A stretch of 64,000 nucleotides of DNA, from NCBI GenBank assembly GCA_963726365.1, contig CAVSCI010000013.1, positions 62,001-126,000 on the forward strand, in the 5' to 3' direction. Each line of letters opens with the position of its first letter. Within the stretch, counting starts at the first letter, position 1. Positions 34,336 through 42,538 of the stretch are shown here, piece by piece. The position numbers were made by a program, and so were the translations under genes. The notes under the pieces were generated by a model, which saw only the letters and a list, made by a program, of their open reading frames with translations, was not told the DNA's origin and made no database searches. This stretch comes from JAABQG01 sp963726365. Its GTDB lineage: Bacteria > Pseudomonadota > Gammaproteobacteria > Burkholderiales > Burkholderiaceae_C.

Positions 34336-35571
34336 ATGAACTTTGTCATTATCGGTGCCGGTCCCGCCGGCGTGCGCGCAGCGGAAACCCTGCGCGAAAA
34401 TGATTCCCAGGCCACCATCACGTTGGTCGGTGGGGAACCCGGGGAGCCCTATGCGCGCATGGCCATCCCCTACATCCTCAGCGGCGCCATCGACGATGGG
34501 GGTGCCCGCCAGCGCCGCTCGCTCAACCATCTGCAAGCGCTGGGCATCCGCTACCTCCATGGCAAGGCGCTCAAGGTGCATGCCGGTCCGAACGGTGGCC
34601 AGGTCGATCTGGAAGACGGCACACAACTCCCCTATGACCGCTTGCTGGTGGCCACCGGCTCCTCCCCGTCGCTGCCACCCATCCCTGGCACCGATGTGGC
34701 CGGCGCGGTGACGTGCTGGACGCTGGAGGATGCCCACCAGATCGCCGCCAAGCTCGTGCCCGGCGCACGCGTGGTCATGCTGGGTGCGGGTTTCGTCGCG
34801 GGCGTGTGCATGAAGTCGCTGGTCAACAGCGGCGCCAAGCTGTCGGTGGTGGCTGGGCGCTCGGGCCAGATTCTGCGTTCGATGATGACCCCGGTCGGTA
34901 GCGGCATGTTGCAGCGCTGGCTGGAGGGCCGCGGCGTCGAAGTCATCACCACCGGACGCGTCCTGGGCATTGAACCGGGCCCGCGCCTGGTCATGGACAC
35001 CCGCAGCATCGACGCGGATCTGATCATTCTGGCCACCGGCGTGCATCCGAATGTGTCGTTTCTCGAAGGCACCGAGGCGGAGATCCGAAGCGGCGTCGTG
35101 GTCGACGCGCACATGCGCACCACCGTCCCGCACATTTACGCCGCCGGCGATGTCGCCCAGGGGCGTGACTTCTCCACCGGCGAGTGGGTCGTGCATGCCT
35201 TGCAACCCACCGCCACCGAGCATGGCCGCGTCGCCGCACTGAACATGCTCGGCAAGGAAGTGCCCTACCGCGGCAGCCTGAGCATGAACGTGCTGGACAC
35301 GGTGGGCCTGATCTCCCACACCTTCGGGATGTGGAATGGCGTCCCCGGTGGGGACCTCACCGAAGTGGTGGACGAAACCAACTTCATCTACACGCGCCTG
35401 TGTTTCGATGGCGACCTGTTGATCGGCGCCATCACCATCGGCCACCCGCACCACGTGGGTGCGATCCGCGGCCTGATCCAGTCACACCGCCACCTGGGGG
35501 CCTGGAAGGACGAATTGATGAAGAACCCGCACCTGGTGATGGATGCGTTTGTCGACCTGAACAACGGATGA
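34336..35571 (+). CDS. FAD/NAD(P)-dependent oxidoreductase near the aldehyde oxidoreductase operon
   Basis: 411-residue pyridine nucleotide-disulphide oxidoreductase-fold protein. FAD Rossmann VIIGAGPAGVRAAETL (residues 4-19), RMAIPYILSG, LLVATGSSPSLPPIPG, NAD site VVMLGAGFVAGVCMKSL (about 154-170), and the second FAD motif HIYAAGDVAQG near 270. The C-terminal half resembles the non-disulphide family of AOR/nitrite-reductase-associated reductases; there is no CxxxxC redox pair. It is a divergent paralogue of the protein at 35921-37216 and faces it across the MoaD gene. Probably passes electrons between NAD(P)H and the ferredoxin or enzyme encoded next door (inference). Confidence 0.85.
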   Translation: MNFVIIGAGPAGVRAAETLRENDSQATITLVGGEPGEPYARMAIPYILSGAIDDGGARQRRSLNHLQALGIRYLHGKALKVHAGPNGGQVDLEDGTQLPYDRLLVATGSSPSLPPIPGTDVAGAVTCWTLEDAHQIAAKLVPGARVVMLGAGFVAGVCMKSLVNSGAKLSVVAGRSGQILRSMMTPVGSGMLQRWLEGRGVEVITTGRVLGIEPGPRLVMDTRSIDADLIILATGVHPNVSFLEGTEAEIRSGVVVDAHMRTTVPHIYAAGDVAQGRDFSTGEWVVHALQPTATEHGRVAALNMLGKEVPYRGSLSMNVLDTVGLISHTFGMWNGVPGGDLTEVVDETNFIYTRLCFDGDLLIGAITIGHPHHVGAIRGLIQSHRHLGAWKDELMKNPHLVMDAFVDLNNG

Positions 35572-35651
35572 TGCGGCAGCCGCCGGTGCGCAAGCCAGCG
35601 GACCCGGCCTGCAGTTTTCCATGGCGCCCACCCATCACCGGGGGCAGAGAG

Positions 35652-35906
35652 TCACCCGCCGGCAATCGGCGGCCAGATGGCCAGCACATCGCCTTCCGTC
35701 AGGGTTTTGCTGGCGCGTTGCTCGGGCGCAATGTAGTGCCCGTTGACCAGCACCAGATGCACCTGCTTCGCAGGCAGGCGGAACTGCTCCACCAGTTGGC
35801 CAATGGTGGTGTCAGGCGCAATGTCCAGCGCCACCAGGTTGGTGTATTTCGCCTCCGTGGGCAGGTAGTCGGTGAGCGAGGCGAAAAGCTTGAAGGTGAT
35901 GTTCAT
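35652..35906 (-). CDS. MoaD/ThiS-family protein
   Basis: 84-residue ubiquitin-fold protein beginning MNITFKLFASLTDYLP and ending in the required Gly-Gly (IWPPIAGG). MoaD proteins are thiocarboxylated at this Gly and give sulphur to the pterin dithiolene that holds Mo or W. Located 14 bases after the FAD-subunit gene at the end of the aldehyde oxidoreductase operon, so it may be a dedicated sulphur carrier for the tungsten cofactor, as is typical for such operons. Confidence 0.87.
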   Translation of the reverse strand: MNITFKLFASLTDYLPTEAKYTNLVALDIAPDTTIGQLVEQFRLPAKQVHLVLVNGHYIAPEQRASKTLTEGDVLAIWPPIAGG

Positions 35907-35920
35907 GCCTGCGCGAGCCC

Positions 35921-37216
35921 CTAGCGCTTGCGCCCGGTTTTGCCGCCGGACCAGTCGTGCTGCCCCAGTGCCGAGGCCTGGTAGGCCTGCACCAGGCGGG
36001 TGGGGTCCTGCATCAGCTTGTCTTTCCACTCACCCAGCTTGATCTGGCCTTCGACCAGGCCACGCATCACGCCAATGTGTTCGGTCCAGCCGACCGCGTT
36101 GCAGCCCACCATCACGTCGTCCTGAAAACGCAGGCTCAGATGACGCCCCGTGGCCTTGTCGGTCAGTTCCACATGGTCATGGCCCGGCTTGCCCTGCCAG
36201 TCGCCGAAACTGGCCGAGACGAGGCCCAGGGTGTCCAGCACGTTGATTTGCGTCACGCCTTTAAGGTCGGCCGGCGCCGGTTTGCCGCGCGCGAAGGCGA
36301 CCATGTTGGTGGCGGCGATGCGCGCCTGCTCGGAGGCGTTGGGCTGAATGGCGCTGACCATGGTCTTGCCGCTGACCTTGTCAAAGGCCTCGGCGCAGTC
36401 ACCGGCGGCAAACACGCCGGGCACGTTGGTTTGCAGATGTTCGTCGGTCAACACGCCCAGCAGGCAGGTGATGCCGGAGTGTTCCAGAAAGCCGATGGCC
36501 GGGCGCACGCCAGCGGCGCTGATGACGAGATCGGCCTGCATGGTGGTGCCGTTGGAAAGCTTCACGTTCAAGGGCTGGCCGGGTTCAATCGACTCGACCC
36601 GCGTGCCGGTGAAGACTTCAATCCCCTTGGCCTCGCACCAGTCGCGGATCATGCCACCCGCCGTCGGCCCCATCATGCGCGGCACCATGCGGTCGCCCAT
36701 CTCCACCACACTCAGGTGCACGCCGCGCGCGACCAGCGATTCCATGATGATGCAGCCGATAAAACCTGCGCCCAGTTGCAGCACCCGCGCACCGGGTTTG
36801 GCGCGCTCGGCAATGGCACGGGCGTCCGCCAGCGTCCAGCAGGTGTGAACGCCTTCGGACTGGATGCCGGGAATGGGCGGGCTCACCGGGTGCGAGCCAG
36901 TGGCGATCAGCAAGGTGTCGTAGACCAGCGTTTCGCCACTCGCAAATGCGATTGTTCTTGTAGCTGCTTGCGCCGACACCACCTTGGCTTGAAGCACTTT
37001 TATTCCCAGATCTTCAAAGTGCGTCGGGCTTTTGCGCAGATAGGTGCCACGCTCGTCGATATTGCCCATCAACAGGTAAGGGATGGCCATGCGCGAGTAA
37101 GACGGCTCAGGCTCGTCACCGATGAGGGTGATGCTGTCTTGCGGCGCCAGCTTGCGAATGGTTTCGGCGGCAATGACACCGGCCGGGCCGGCACCGAGAA
37201 TGACGTGGTGGGTCAT
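35921..37216 (-). CDS. FAD/NAD(P)-dependent oxidoreductase, AOR operon subunit (AorC-like)
   Basis: 431 residues. FAD motif HVILGAGPAGVIAAETI, RMAIPYLLMGNIDERGTYLR, LLIATGSHPVSPPIPG, NAD motif VLQLGAGFIGCIIMESL, GVFAAGDCAEAFD near residue 280, C-terminal KLGEWKDKLMQDPTRL. In the aldehyde oxidoreductase of Aromatoleum aromaticum a homologous FAD subunit lets the enzyme use NAD+; this would be its counterpart. Start ATG at 37216 has GGAG 9 bases upstream. The AOR gene precedes it with a 157-base gap holding two hairpins, unusual within an operon. A stretch at residues 75-92 may derive from a repeat (see findings). Confidence 0.88.
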   Translation of the reverse strand: MTHHVILGAGPAGVIAAETIRKLAPQDSITLIGDEPEPSYSRMAIPYLLMGNIDERGTYLRKSPTHFEDLGIKVLQAKVVSAQAATRTIAFASGETLVYDTLLIATGSHPVSPPIPGIQSEGVHTCWTLADARAIAERAKPGARVLQLGAGFIGCIIMESLVARGVHLSVVEMGDRMVPRMMGPTAGGMIRDWCEAKGIEVFTGTRVESIEPGQPLNVKLSNGTTMQADLVISAAGVRPAIGFLEHSGITCLLGVLTDEHLQTNVPGVFAAGDCAEAFDKVSGKTMVSAIQPNASEQARIAATNMVAFARGKPAPADLKGVTQINVLDTLGLVSASFGDWQGKPGHDHVELTDKATGRHLSLRFQDDVMVGCNAVGWTEHIGVMRGLVEGQIKLGEWKDKLMQDPTRLVQAYQASALGQHDWSGGKTGRKR

Positions 37217-37239
37217 GACAGGGGTCTCCAATAAAAGAA

Positions 37240-37276
37240 GGGGTTGTTCGAGCTGGTTTCAGCTCCGAACAACCCC
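37240..37276 (-). promoter_or_regulatory. hairpin before the FAD-subunit gene
   Basis: 11-base perfect arms GGGGTTGTTCG / CGAACAACCCC with an inner AGCT/AGCT pair, 23 bases upstream of the start codon and 13 from its ribosome site. On minus it is followed by TTCTTTTATT, so it could attenuate or process the message. Confidence 0.6.
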
Positions 37277-37287
37277 TCGTTGGTTCT

Positions 37288-37354
37288 GGCTGAATGGGGT
37301 CAGAGCACACACCCTTCGCTTCGCTCCCGGGCGGAGATCCGACCCCAATCAGCC
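37288..37354. repeat. REP-like inverted repeat
   Basis: Arms GGCTGAATGGGGTC (37288-37301) and GACCCCAATCAGCC (37341-37354) pair with one mismatch around a 39-base loop. The GGGGTCAGAGCAC start resembles extragenic palindromes found near REP-associated transposases. Lies between the AOR and FAD-subunit genes, 20 bases after the AOR stop. Confidence 0.5.
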
Positions 37355-37373
37355 TGCCGAGCGCTCAGTCGGG

Positions 37374-39227
37374 CTACAGGCCCAGACGCGCTTTGGTTGC
37401 GGCAGTGGGGCGGCCTTCGCTGTCCCAGCCGCGTGCTTCGTAGTAAAGCGGCAGCATGGTGGCCAGTTCGTTGAACTTGCCCTTGGCGGGGCCGGTCTTG
37501 CAAGCCCCTTCCACGCTGGTCAAGCGGGCGGGCAGGCTGTCGTCCTTGCTGGTGAAGCCGGCACGGTTGTTGAACTCGCGCTCCATGTTCCAGATGCGCT
37601 CACCGATCTTCGCCAGTTCATCAACGGTGAACTGCTCGCCGCACGCACCTTGCATCTGCGGGGCCAGATCTTGCAGGCCCCAGGCGAAGGTGGTGAAGAT
37701 GCACAGGCCGGACGAGTCAAACGCGGCGGTCGCATCCTGGAAGGCCTTGACCAGATCGGGCTTGCCCTGGCTTTCCAGCGGATCGGTCTTGACCGGGATA
37801 CCCAGGATTTCGGACGCAATGGTGTAGCCGCGCAGATGGCAACCGCCACGGTTGCTGGTGGCGTAGGCCAGGCCAATGCCCTGGATGGCGCGACCGTCGT
37901 AGGCCGGGAATTCCTGGCCCTTGCTGCTCATCGACAGTTCCGGGTGGCCGTACTTGGCGGTGAGGCGTTTGGAGCCTTGGCCGATTTCCACGCCAAAGCC
38001 ACGGCCGTTGACGGTTTCTTCAGCCAGGAAAGCCAGCGCACGGGCCGAGCCGAAATTCGCTTCAATGCCGATTTGCTCCTTGGTCAGCACACCCATGCCG
38101 TAAAGCTCCATCACCGCACCCACGGTGGTCCCGAAGGTGATCGGGTCGATGCCCTCTTCGTTGCACAGCAGGTTGGCGTATTGCAGGCATTCCAGGTCGT
38201 TCACGCCATTGGCCGCGCCCAGCGCCCAGGCGGCTTCGTATTCGAGGCCGCCATTGGCACCACGGTACTGCGGCTTGTTTTCAATGGTGAAGTGGCCCTC
38301 GTCCATCTTGCTGATGCGCCCACAGGCAATGGTGCAGCCAAAGCAGGCCTGGTTGGTCACCAGCTGTTTCTTGCCATCGGTCTTGCGCGGCGTGGCCATG
38401 GCTTCGGCGCCAATGTCCTTGGCCCCTTCAAACTGGTTGTCCTGATGGTTGCGGGTGGGCAGACCGCCCACCTCGTTGATCACGCTCATCAGTACCTGGG
38501 TACCCATGGCAGGCAGGCCAGTGCCTGTGACGCCGTTCTCGGCCAGGACCTTCTTGCCGGCCTTGACGGCCGCCATGAAGGCTTTCGGGTCGCGCAGGTT
38601 GCCCACGCCCTTGGTGCCGCGCACGGCAATCGCCTTGAGGTTTTTGCTGCCCATGACCGCGCCCACGCCGGAGCGGCCCGCCGCGCGGTGCAGATCATTG
38701 ACCACGGCGGCAAACAGCACGCCGTTTTCACCGGCCTTGCCGATGCTGGAGACGCGGGTCAGCGGGTCTTGCAGGCCCTTCTTGATGATTTCTTCCGTTT
38801 CCCAGACGCTCTTGCCCCACAGGTGGCTGGCATCGCGCAGTTCGGCGAAATCATCGTTGACGTAGAGGAAGACCGGCTTGGCCGACTTGCCTTCGAAAAT
38901 GACCATGTCCCAACCGGCCATCTTGAACTCGGCACCCCAGTAACCGCCCGAGTTGGAGCAGGCAATCGCACCCGTCAGCGGGCCTTTGGTGATCACGGTG
39001 TAGCGGCCACCGGTGGAGGCCATGGTGCCGGTCAGCGGGCCGGTGGCCCAGATGATCTTGTTGTCGGCAGACAGGGGGTCCACGGTGGCATCAACTTCTT
39101 CAACCAGGTACTTGGTACCCAGGCCCCTTGAGCCCAGGTAGGCCTGCGCCCAGTCCATGTTGAGAGGTTCTGACTTGACGGTGCCCGCGGTGAGGTTGAC
39201 GCGGAGAATTTTTCCAGCCCAGGACAT
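37374..39227 (-). CDS. tungsten-type aldehyde:ferredoxin oxidoreductase, catalytic subunit (AorB-like)
   Basis: 617-residue AOR family enzyme that oxidises aldehydes to carboxylic acids, or reduces acids at low potential, using a W- or Mo-bispterin and one [4Fe-4S] cluster. N-terminal MSWAGKILRVNLTAGTV, GRYTVITKGPLTGAIACSNS, SGVGAVMGSKNLKAIAV (pterin contacts). The cluster ligands are Cys295, Cys298 and Cys302 (ACFGCTIAC) and Cys509 (SSGLCIF); GGLEYEAAWALG near 327-338 and TSNRGGCHLRG near 458 are family hallmarks. The best-studied bacterial relative contains tungsten, and the tupABC genes nearby support W here. Downstream of the ferredoxin gene by 12 bases. Confidence 0.93.
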   Translation of the reverse strand: MSWAGKILRVNLTAGTVKSEPLNMDWAQAYLGSRGLGTKYLVEEVDATVDPLSADNKIIWATGPLTGTMASTGGRYTVITKGPLTGAIACSNSGGYWGAEFKMAGWDMVIFEGKSAKPVFLYVNDDFAELRDASHLWGKSVWETEEIIKKGLQDPLTRVSSIGKAGENGVLFAAVVNDLHRAAGRSGVGAVMGSKNLKAIAVRGTKGVGNLRDPKAFMAAVKAGKKVLAENGVTGTGLPAMGTQVLMSVINEVGGLPTRNHQDNQFEGAKDIGAEAMATPRKTDGKKQLVTNQACFGCTIACGRISKMDEGHFTIENKPQYRGANGGLEYEAAWALGAANGVNDLECLQYANLLCNEEGIDPITFGTTVGAVMELYGMGVLTKEQIGIEANFGSARALAFLAEETVNGRGFGVEIGQGSKRLTAKYGHPELSMSSKGQEFPAYDGRAIQGIGLAYATSNRGGCHLRGYTIASEILGIPVKTDPLESQGKPDLVKAFQDATAAFDSSGLCIFTTFAWGLQDLAPQMQGACGEQFTVDELAKIGERIWNMEREFNNRAGFTSKDDSLPARLTSVEGACKTGPAKGKFNELATMLPLYYEARGWDSEGRPTAATKARLGL

Positions 39228-39239
39228 GATGTGTTCTCC

Positions 39240-39716
39240 TTATGCGGCGGTTGCTTGATTGCCGAGCTTGTCGGCCCACTGGGCCATCTTGCCCAGGCCG
39301 GACCAGTTGGCGTCGATGAAGGTGATGGCCCCGGTGGGGCAGGCCTCGGCGCAGGCCGGTTCGCCGCCGCAGAGGTCGCATTTCTGCACCTTGCCGGTGT
39401 CCGCAACGTAGTTGATGGTGCCGAACGGGCAGGCGATGGTGCAGACCTTGCAGCCCACGCAGGTGCTCTCGTTGACGACCTTGGCGCCGGTCGCCCTGTC
39501 GACCGTGATGGCCTCGACCGGGCAGGCATGCAGGCACCAGGCTTCGTCGCACTGCGTGCAGGTATAGGGGACTTTCTTGCCGGTATGGTGGAAGTCAAAG
39601 ACCTTGATGCGCGACTTGGCGGTGGCGTAAGTGCCATAGTTCTCGAAGGAACAGGCCATCTCGCATTGCATGCAGCCCGTGCATTTGTCTGCGTTGATGT
39701 GCAAGACTTTTTGCAT
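39240..39716 (-). CDS. four-cluster 4Fe-4S ferredoxin subunit (AorA-like)
   Basis: 158 residues with four cysteine groups for four [4Fe-4S] clusters: CTGCMQCEMAC (residues 12-22), CTQCDEAWCLHACP, CVGCKVCTIACP and CDLCGGEPACAEACP, the arrangement of DmsB/HycB-type electron carriers. First gene of the AOR operon, so it should wire the W subunit to the FAD subunit. Start ATG at 39716 follows AGGAGA by six bases; an upstream in-frame extension has no family support. Confidence 0.92.
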   Translation of the reverse strand: MQKVLHINADKCTGCMQCEMACSFENYGTYATAKSRIKVFDFHHTGKKVPYTCTQCDEAWCLHACPVEAITVDRATGAKVVNESTCVGCKVCTIACPFGTINYVADTGKVQKCDLCGGEPACAEACPTGAITFIDANWSGLGKMAQWADKLGNQATAA

Positions 39717-39949
39717 ATGTGTCTCCTGTGGGGTGTGGCGCAAAAAAAGCGCCTTGCCTATGAAATGAAGTGCATAGCCATTGTTCGGTCTGGAATTCGA
39801 CTTGCACCTAGTATTTACCCTGAAAGCGGTGCCCTGCCTGGCGAAATTCTCAAGTTGCGACAGTTGACGGGTAGGCGCGGCGCCCAAGGGTGTCAGCCTC
39901 GCTCAATGAAAATCCAGCACAATCAAAACCAGAGCTTCCCCTGTCCACC

Positions 39950-41071
39950 ATGCACGCCACGCCCAACCCGCCTCCCGCGCAGCGCAAAGACCGGCTCGCG
40001 CTGATCGCTGACGCTCGCCGCGCGGTGATGCATGACGGCGCCCCGACGCCCACGACGGCAGTGGAACCCTGGATCGAGCGCTCTTGGCGGCGCTGCCTGG
40101 CCAGCGGACACCGTCCCGAGCAGCGGCTGACCTTCGACACGGTGTCGGCGCCGGCACTGCGACGCACCACCGAGCACAACCGCGACCTCGTCGAAGCGGC
40201 GCGTCCGGTGCTGGACACTTTGGCGCGTGCGATCGCCAACACCCGTTATTTCGCCATCCTGACGAACGCGCATGGCGTGGTGGTCGATGTCAACGGCCGA
40301 ATCGACCGCAGCGACCGGCGCGCCGATCTGATCACGCGCATCGGCGTGGACCTCTCGGAGTCCTCGGTGGGCACCACGGCGATATGCGCCGCGCTGAGCG
40401 AACGGCAACCCGTCTGGTTGCACCGTGGCGAGCATTTTTTCGCCGACACCTCGGTGTACAGCTGCGCCGGCGCACCCGTATTCGGGCCGGACGGCGCGTG
40501 CGTGGGTATGCTCGACCTGACCGGCATCGAAGCCATCGAGCGCCCCGAATTGCGTCACCTCGTGGCGCAGTCTGCGCGCAGCATCGAAAACGCGCTGATG
40601 CTGCGCCAGCCCCACAGCCTCATGGTGCGGCTGAACTGGCCGGGGCGCGCGCTCGGCGATGACACCGACGGACTGGTCTGCCTGGACGCCGATGGCTGGG
40701 TCACGGGCGCCAACCCCACCGCGCGGCAGATGGCCTCGCAACTCGGCACCGCGAGCCGGGACCGGGTGCATGGCAGCGAGGTCTTTGCAATGCCTTTCGA
40801 GATGCTGTTCGACGCCAGCCGCAAATCCGGGCAGTCCATGGAGTTGCCCCTGTGGTCCGGCTTGCGTCTGCAGGCGATCGCCCAGCGTTGCGGCAGTGCC
40901 CCGACGACCGCACCGGCGACCGGGCCGGTACAACTCAAGGACGTTGAAATCGCCATGATCCGCAAAGCCGTGGCGGACGCACGGGGCAACGTCCAGCAGG
41001 CGGCCCGCGCACTGGGCATCAGCCGCGCCACGGTCTATCGCAAGCTCGGCCGGCGCCCGCCGTCGCCTTGA
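39950..41071 (+). CDS. GAF-domain regulator with Fis-type helix-turn-helix, lacking the AAA+ domain
   Basis: 373 residues resembling AcoR-type regulators: an N-terminal PWIERSWRRCLASGHRPEQR segment typical of the family, a GAF sensor domain (AILTNAHGVVVDVNGR, VGTTAICAALSERQPVWLHR, SVYSCAGAPVFGPDGACVGML, residues 85-205), a short linker, and a Fis-type C-terminal HTH (VQQAARALGISRATVYRKLGR). The sigma-54 AAA+ module that AcoR carries between them is absent (no GAFTGA or Walker motifs). Divergent from the AOR operon and 9 bases before modA, so it may control both. An ATG at 39890 would add 20 residues; I prefer 39950 because GAF homologues begin near there. Confidence 0.8.
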   Translation: MHATPNPPPAQRKDRLALIADARRAVMHDGAPTPTTAVEPWIERSWRRCLASGHRPEQRLTFDTVSAPALRRTTEHNRDLVEAARPVLDTLARAIANTRYFAILTNAHGVVVDVNGRIDRSDRRADLITRIGVDLSESSVGTTAICAALSERQPVWLHRGEHFFADTSVYSCAGAPVFGPDGACVGMLDLTGIEAIERPELRHLVAQSARSIENALMLRQPHSLMVRLNWPGRALGDDTDGLVCLDADGWVTGANPTARQMASQLGTASRDRVHGSEVFAMPFEMLFDASRKSGQSMELPLWSGLRLQAIAQRCGSAPTTAPATGPVQLKDVEIAMIRKAVADARGNVQQAARALGISRATVYRKLGRRPPSP

Positions 41072-41080
41072 AGACGACGG

Positions 41081-41835
41081 ATGAAAAGCGCCTTGAAAGT
41101 TCTGGCTTGCAGCGCTGCGGGATGGGTGTTTTCCGCCGCCTGCCTGGCGGGCGAGGTGCAGGTCGCGGTGGCCGCCAACTTCGCCGAGCCAATCAAGGCG
41201 GTGGCGGCCATCCTTGAAAGAACCACCGGCCACACCGCCAAGGTCACAGTGGGCGCGACGGGCAAGTTGGTCGCGCAGATCCGCAACGGGGCCCCCTTCG
41301 ACGTGCTGCTGGCCGCCGACACTCAAGGACCCGCCCATCTGGAAAAAGGCGGACTGGCCCTGCCCGGCAGCCGCTTCACCTATGCCACCGGCAGGCTGGT
41401 GCTGTGGTCGGCCGATGCAGCGCGCGTCGACCCACGAGGAGAAGTGCTGAAGGAGGGCAATTTCCGCAAGCTGGCCTACGCCAGTCCCAAGGTCGCTCCT
41501 TACGGCGCAGCCGCCGTGCAAGTGATCGACAGGCTGGGTCTGCAGGCCGCCCTGGCACCGAAGCTGGTGCAGGGTGAAAGCATCGGCCAGACCTTTGCTT
41601 TGTGCAGACCGGCAACGCCGAACTGGGCTTCGTCGCGCTGTCGCAGGTGCAGCAGGGCGGGCAGCTGAAAGGCGGTTCGATGTGGGTGATTCCGCAATCC
41701 TTGTACGAGCCGATTCGCCAGGACGCGGTGGTGCTGCGGCGTGGCGCGTCCAACGAAGCGGCCCAGGCCCTGATGAAGCTGCTGAAAAGTCCGGCCATCA
41801 AGGACCTGATCCGGTCCTACGGCTACGCCGTCTGA
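41081..41835 (+). CDS. modA: molybdate/tungstate ABC transporter substrate-binding protein (ModA), one frameshift
   Basis: About 251 residues. Signal MKSALKVLACSAAGWVFSAA, then EVQVAVAANFAEPIKAVA, KVTVGATGKLVAQIRNGAPF, DVLLAADTQGPAHLEKGG, the ligand-loop segment YASPKVAPYGAAAVQVI, and after a frame change TGNAELGFVALSQV, ending IRSYGYAV. A missing T in the T-run at about 41596-41599 (TTTGCTTTGTG) accounts for the frameshift; repair gives GQTFAFVQTGNAELGF. Starts a modABC unit. Confidence 0.88.
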
Positions 41836-41848
41836 CCATTCATCGACC

Positions 41849-42538
41849 ATGGGCCTGCTCACCCCGTCCGACCTTCAGGCGATCGGCCTGACGCTGCGCG
41901 TCGCCGCGCTGACCACGTTCGTCCTGCTGGTGCTCGGCACGCCGTTGGCCTGGTGGCTGACTGGCACGCAGTCCTGGCTGAAGAAGCCTGTGGGTGCGCT
42001 GGTAGCCCTGCCTATCGTGCTGCCGCCGACCGTGCTGGGCTTCTACCTGCTGGTGCTCATGGGGCCGCAGGGCGCGGTGGGCCAATGGACGCAGGCGCTC
42101 GGCCTGGGATTGCTGCCGTTCAGTTTTTCCGGGCTGGTCGTGGCCTCGGTGCTGTATTCGCTGCCCTTCATGGTGCAGCCGGTCCAGAACGCGATGGAGG
42201 CCATGGGAAAGCGCCCGCTGGAGGTCGCGGCCAGCCTGCGCGCCGCGCCGCTGGACACCTTCTTCAGCGTGGTGCTGCCCCTGTGCCGGCCGGGCCTTGT
42301 GACCGGCTCCATCATGGCGTTCGCCCATACCGTGGGGGAGTTTGGCGTGGTCCTGATGGTCGGCGGCAACATCCCCGGGGTCACCCGCGTGATTTCGGTG
42401 CAGATCTACGACCACGTCGAGGCCATGGAGTACGGCGACGCGCACCGGCTGGCCGCCGTGATGCTGGGCTTTTCCTTTGTCGTGTTGCTGGCGCTGCAGA
42501 TGTACAACGGCCGACGTCGCAAGGACGCCGGGCCATGA
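41849..42538 (+). CDS. modB: molybdate/tungstate ABC transporter permease (ModB)
   Basis: 229-residue permease with about five membrane helices: LRVAALTTFVLLVLGTPLAW, VALPIVLPPTVLGFYLLVLM, SGLVVASVLYSLPFMVQPVQ, the coupling loop EAMGKRPLEVAASLRA, FAHTVGEFGVVLMVGGNIPG and LGFSFVVLLALQMYN. Its TGA overlaps the modC ATG. Confidence 0.93.
   Translation: MGLLTPSDLQAIGLTLRVAALTTFVLLVLGTPLAWWLTGTQSWLKKPVGALVALPIVLPPTVLGFYLLVLMGPQGAVGQWTQALGLGLLPFSFSGLVVASVLYSLPFMVQPVQNAMEAMGKRPLEVAASLRAAPLDTFFSVVLPLCRPGLVTGSIMAFAHTVGEFGVVLMVGGNIPGVTRVISVQIYDHVEAMEYGDAHRLAAVMLGFSFVVLLALQMYNGRRRKDAGP

Noticed and set aside
39717..39949. Sigma-54 promoter for the aor operon
   Set aside because: No GG-N10-GC spaced -24/-12 pair is convincing, and the adjacent regulator lacks the AAA+ domain.
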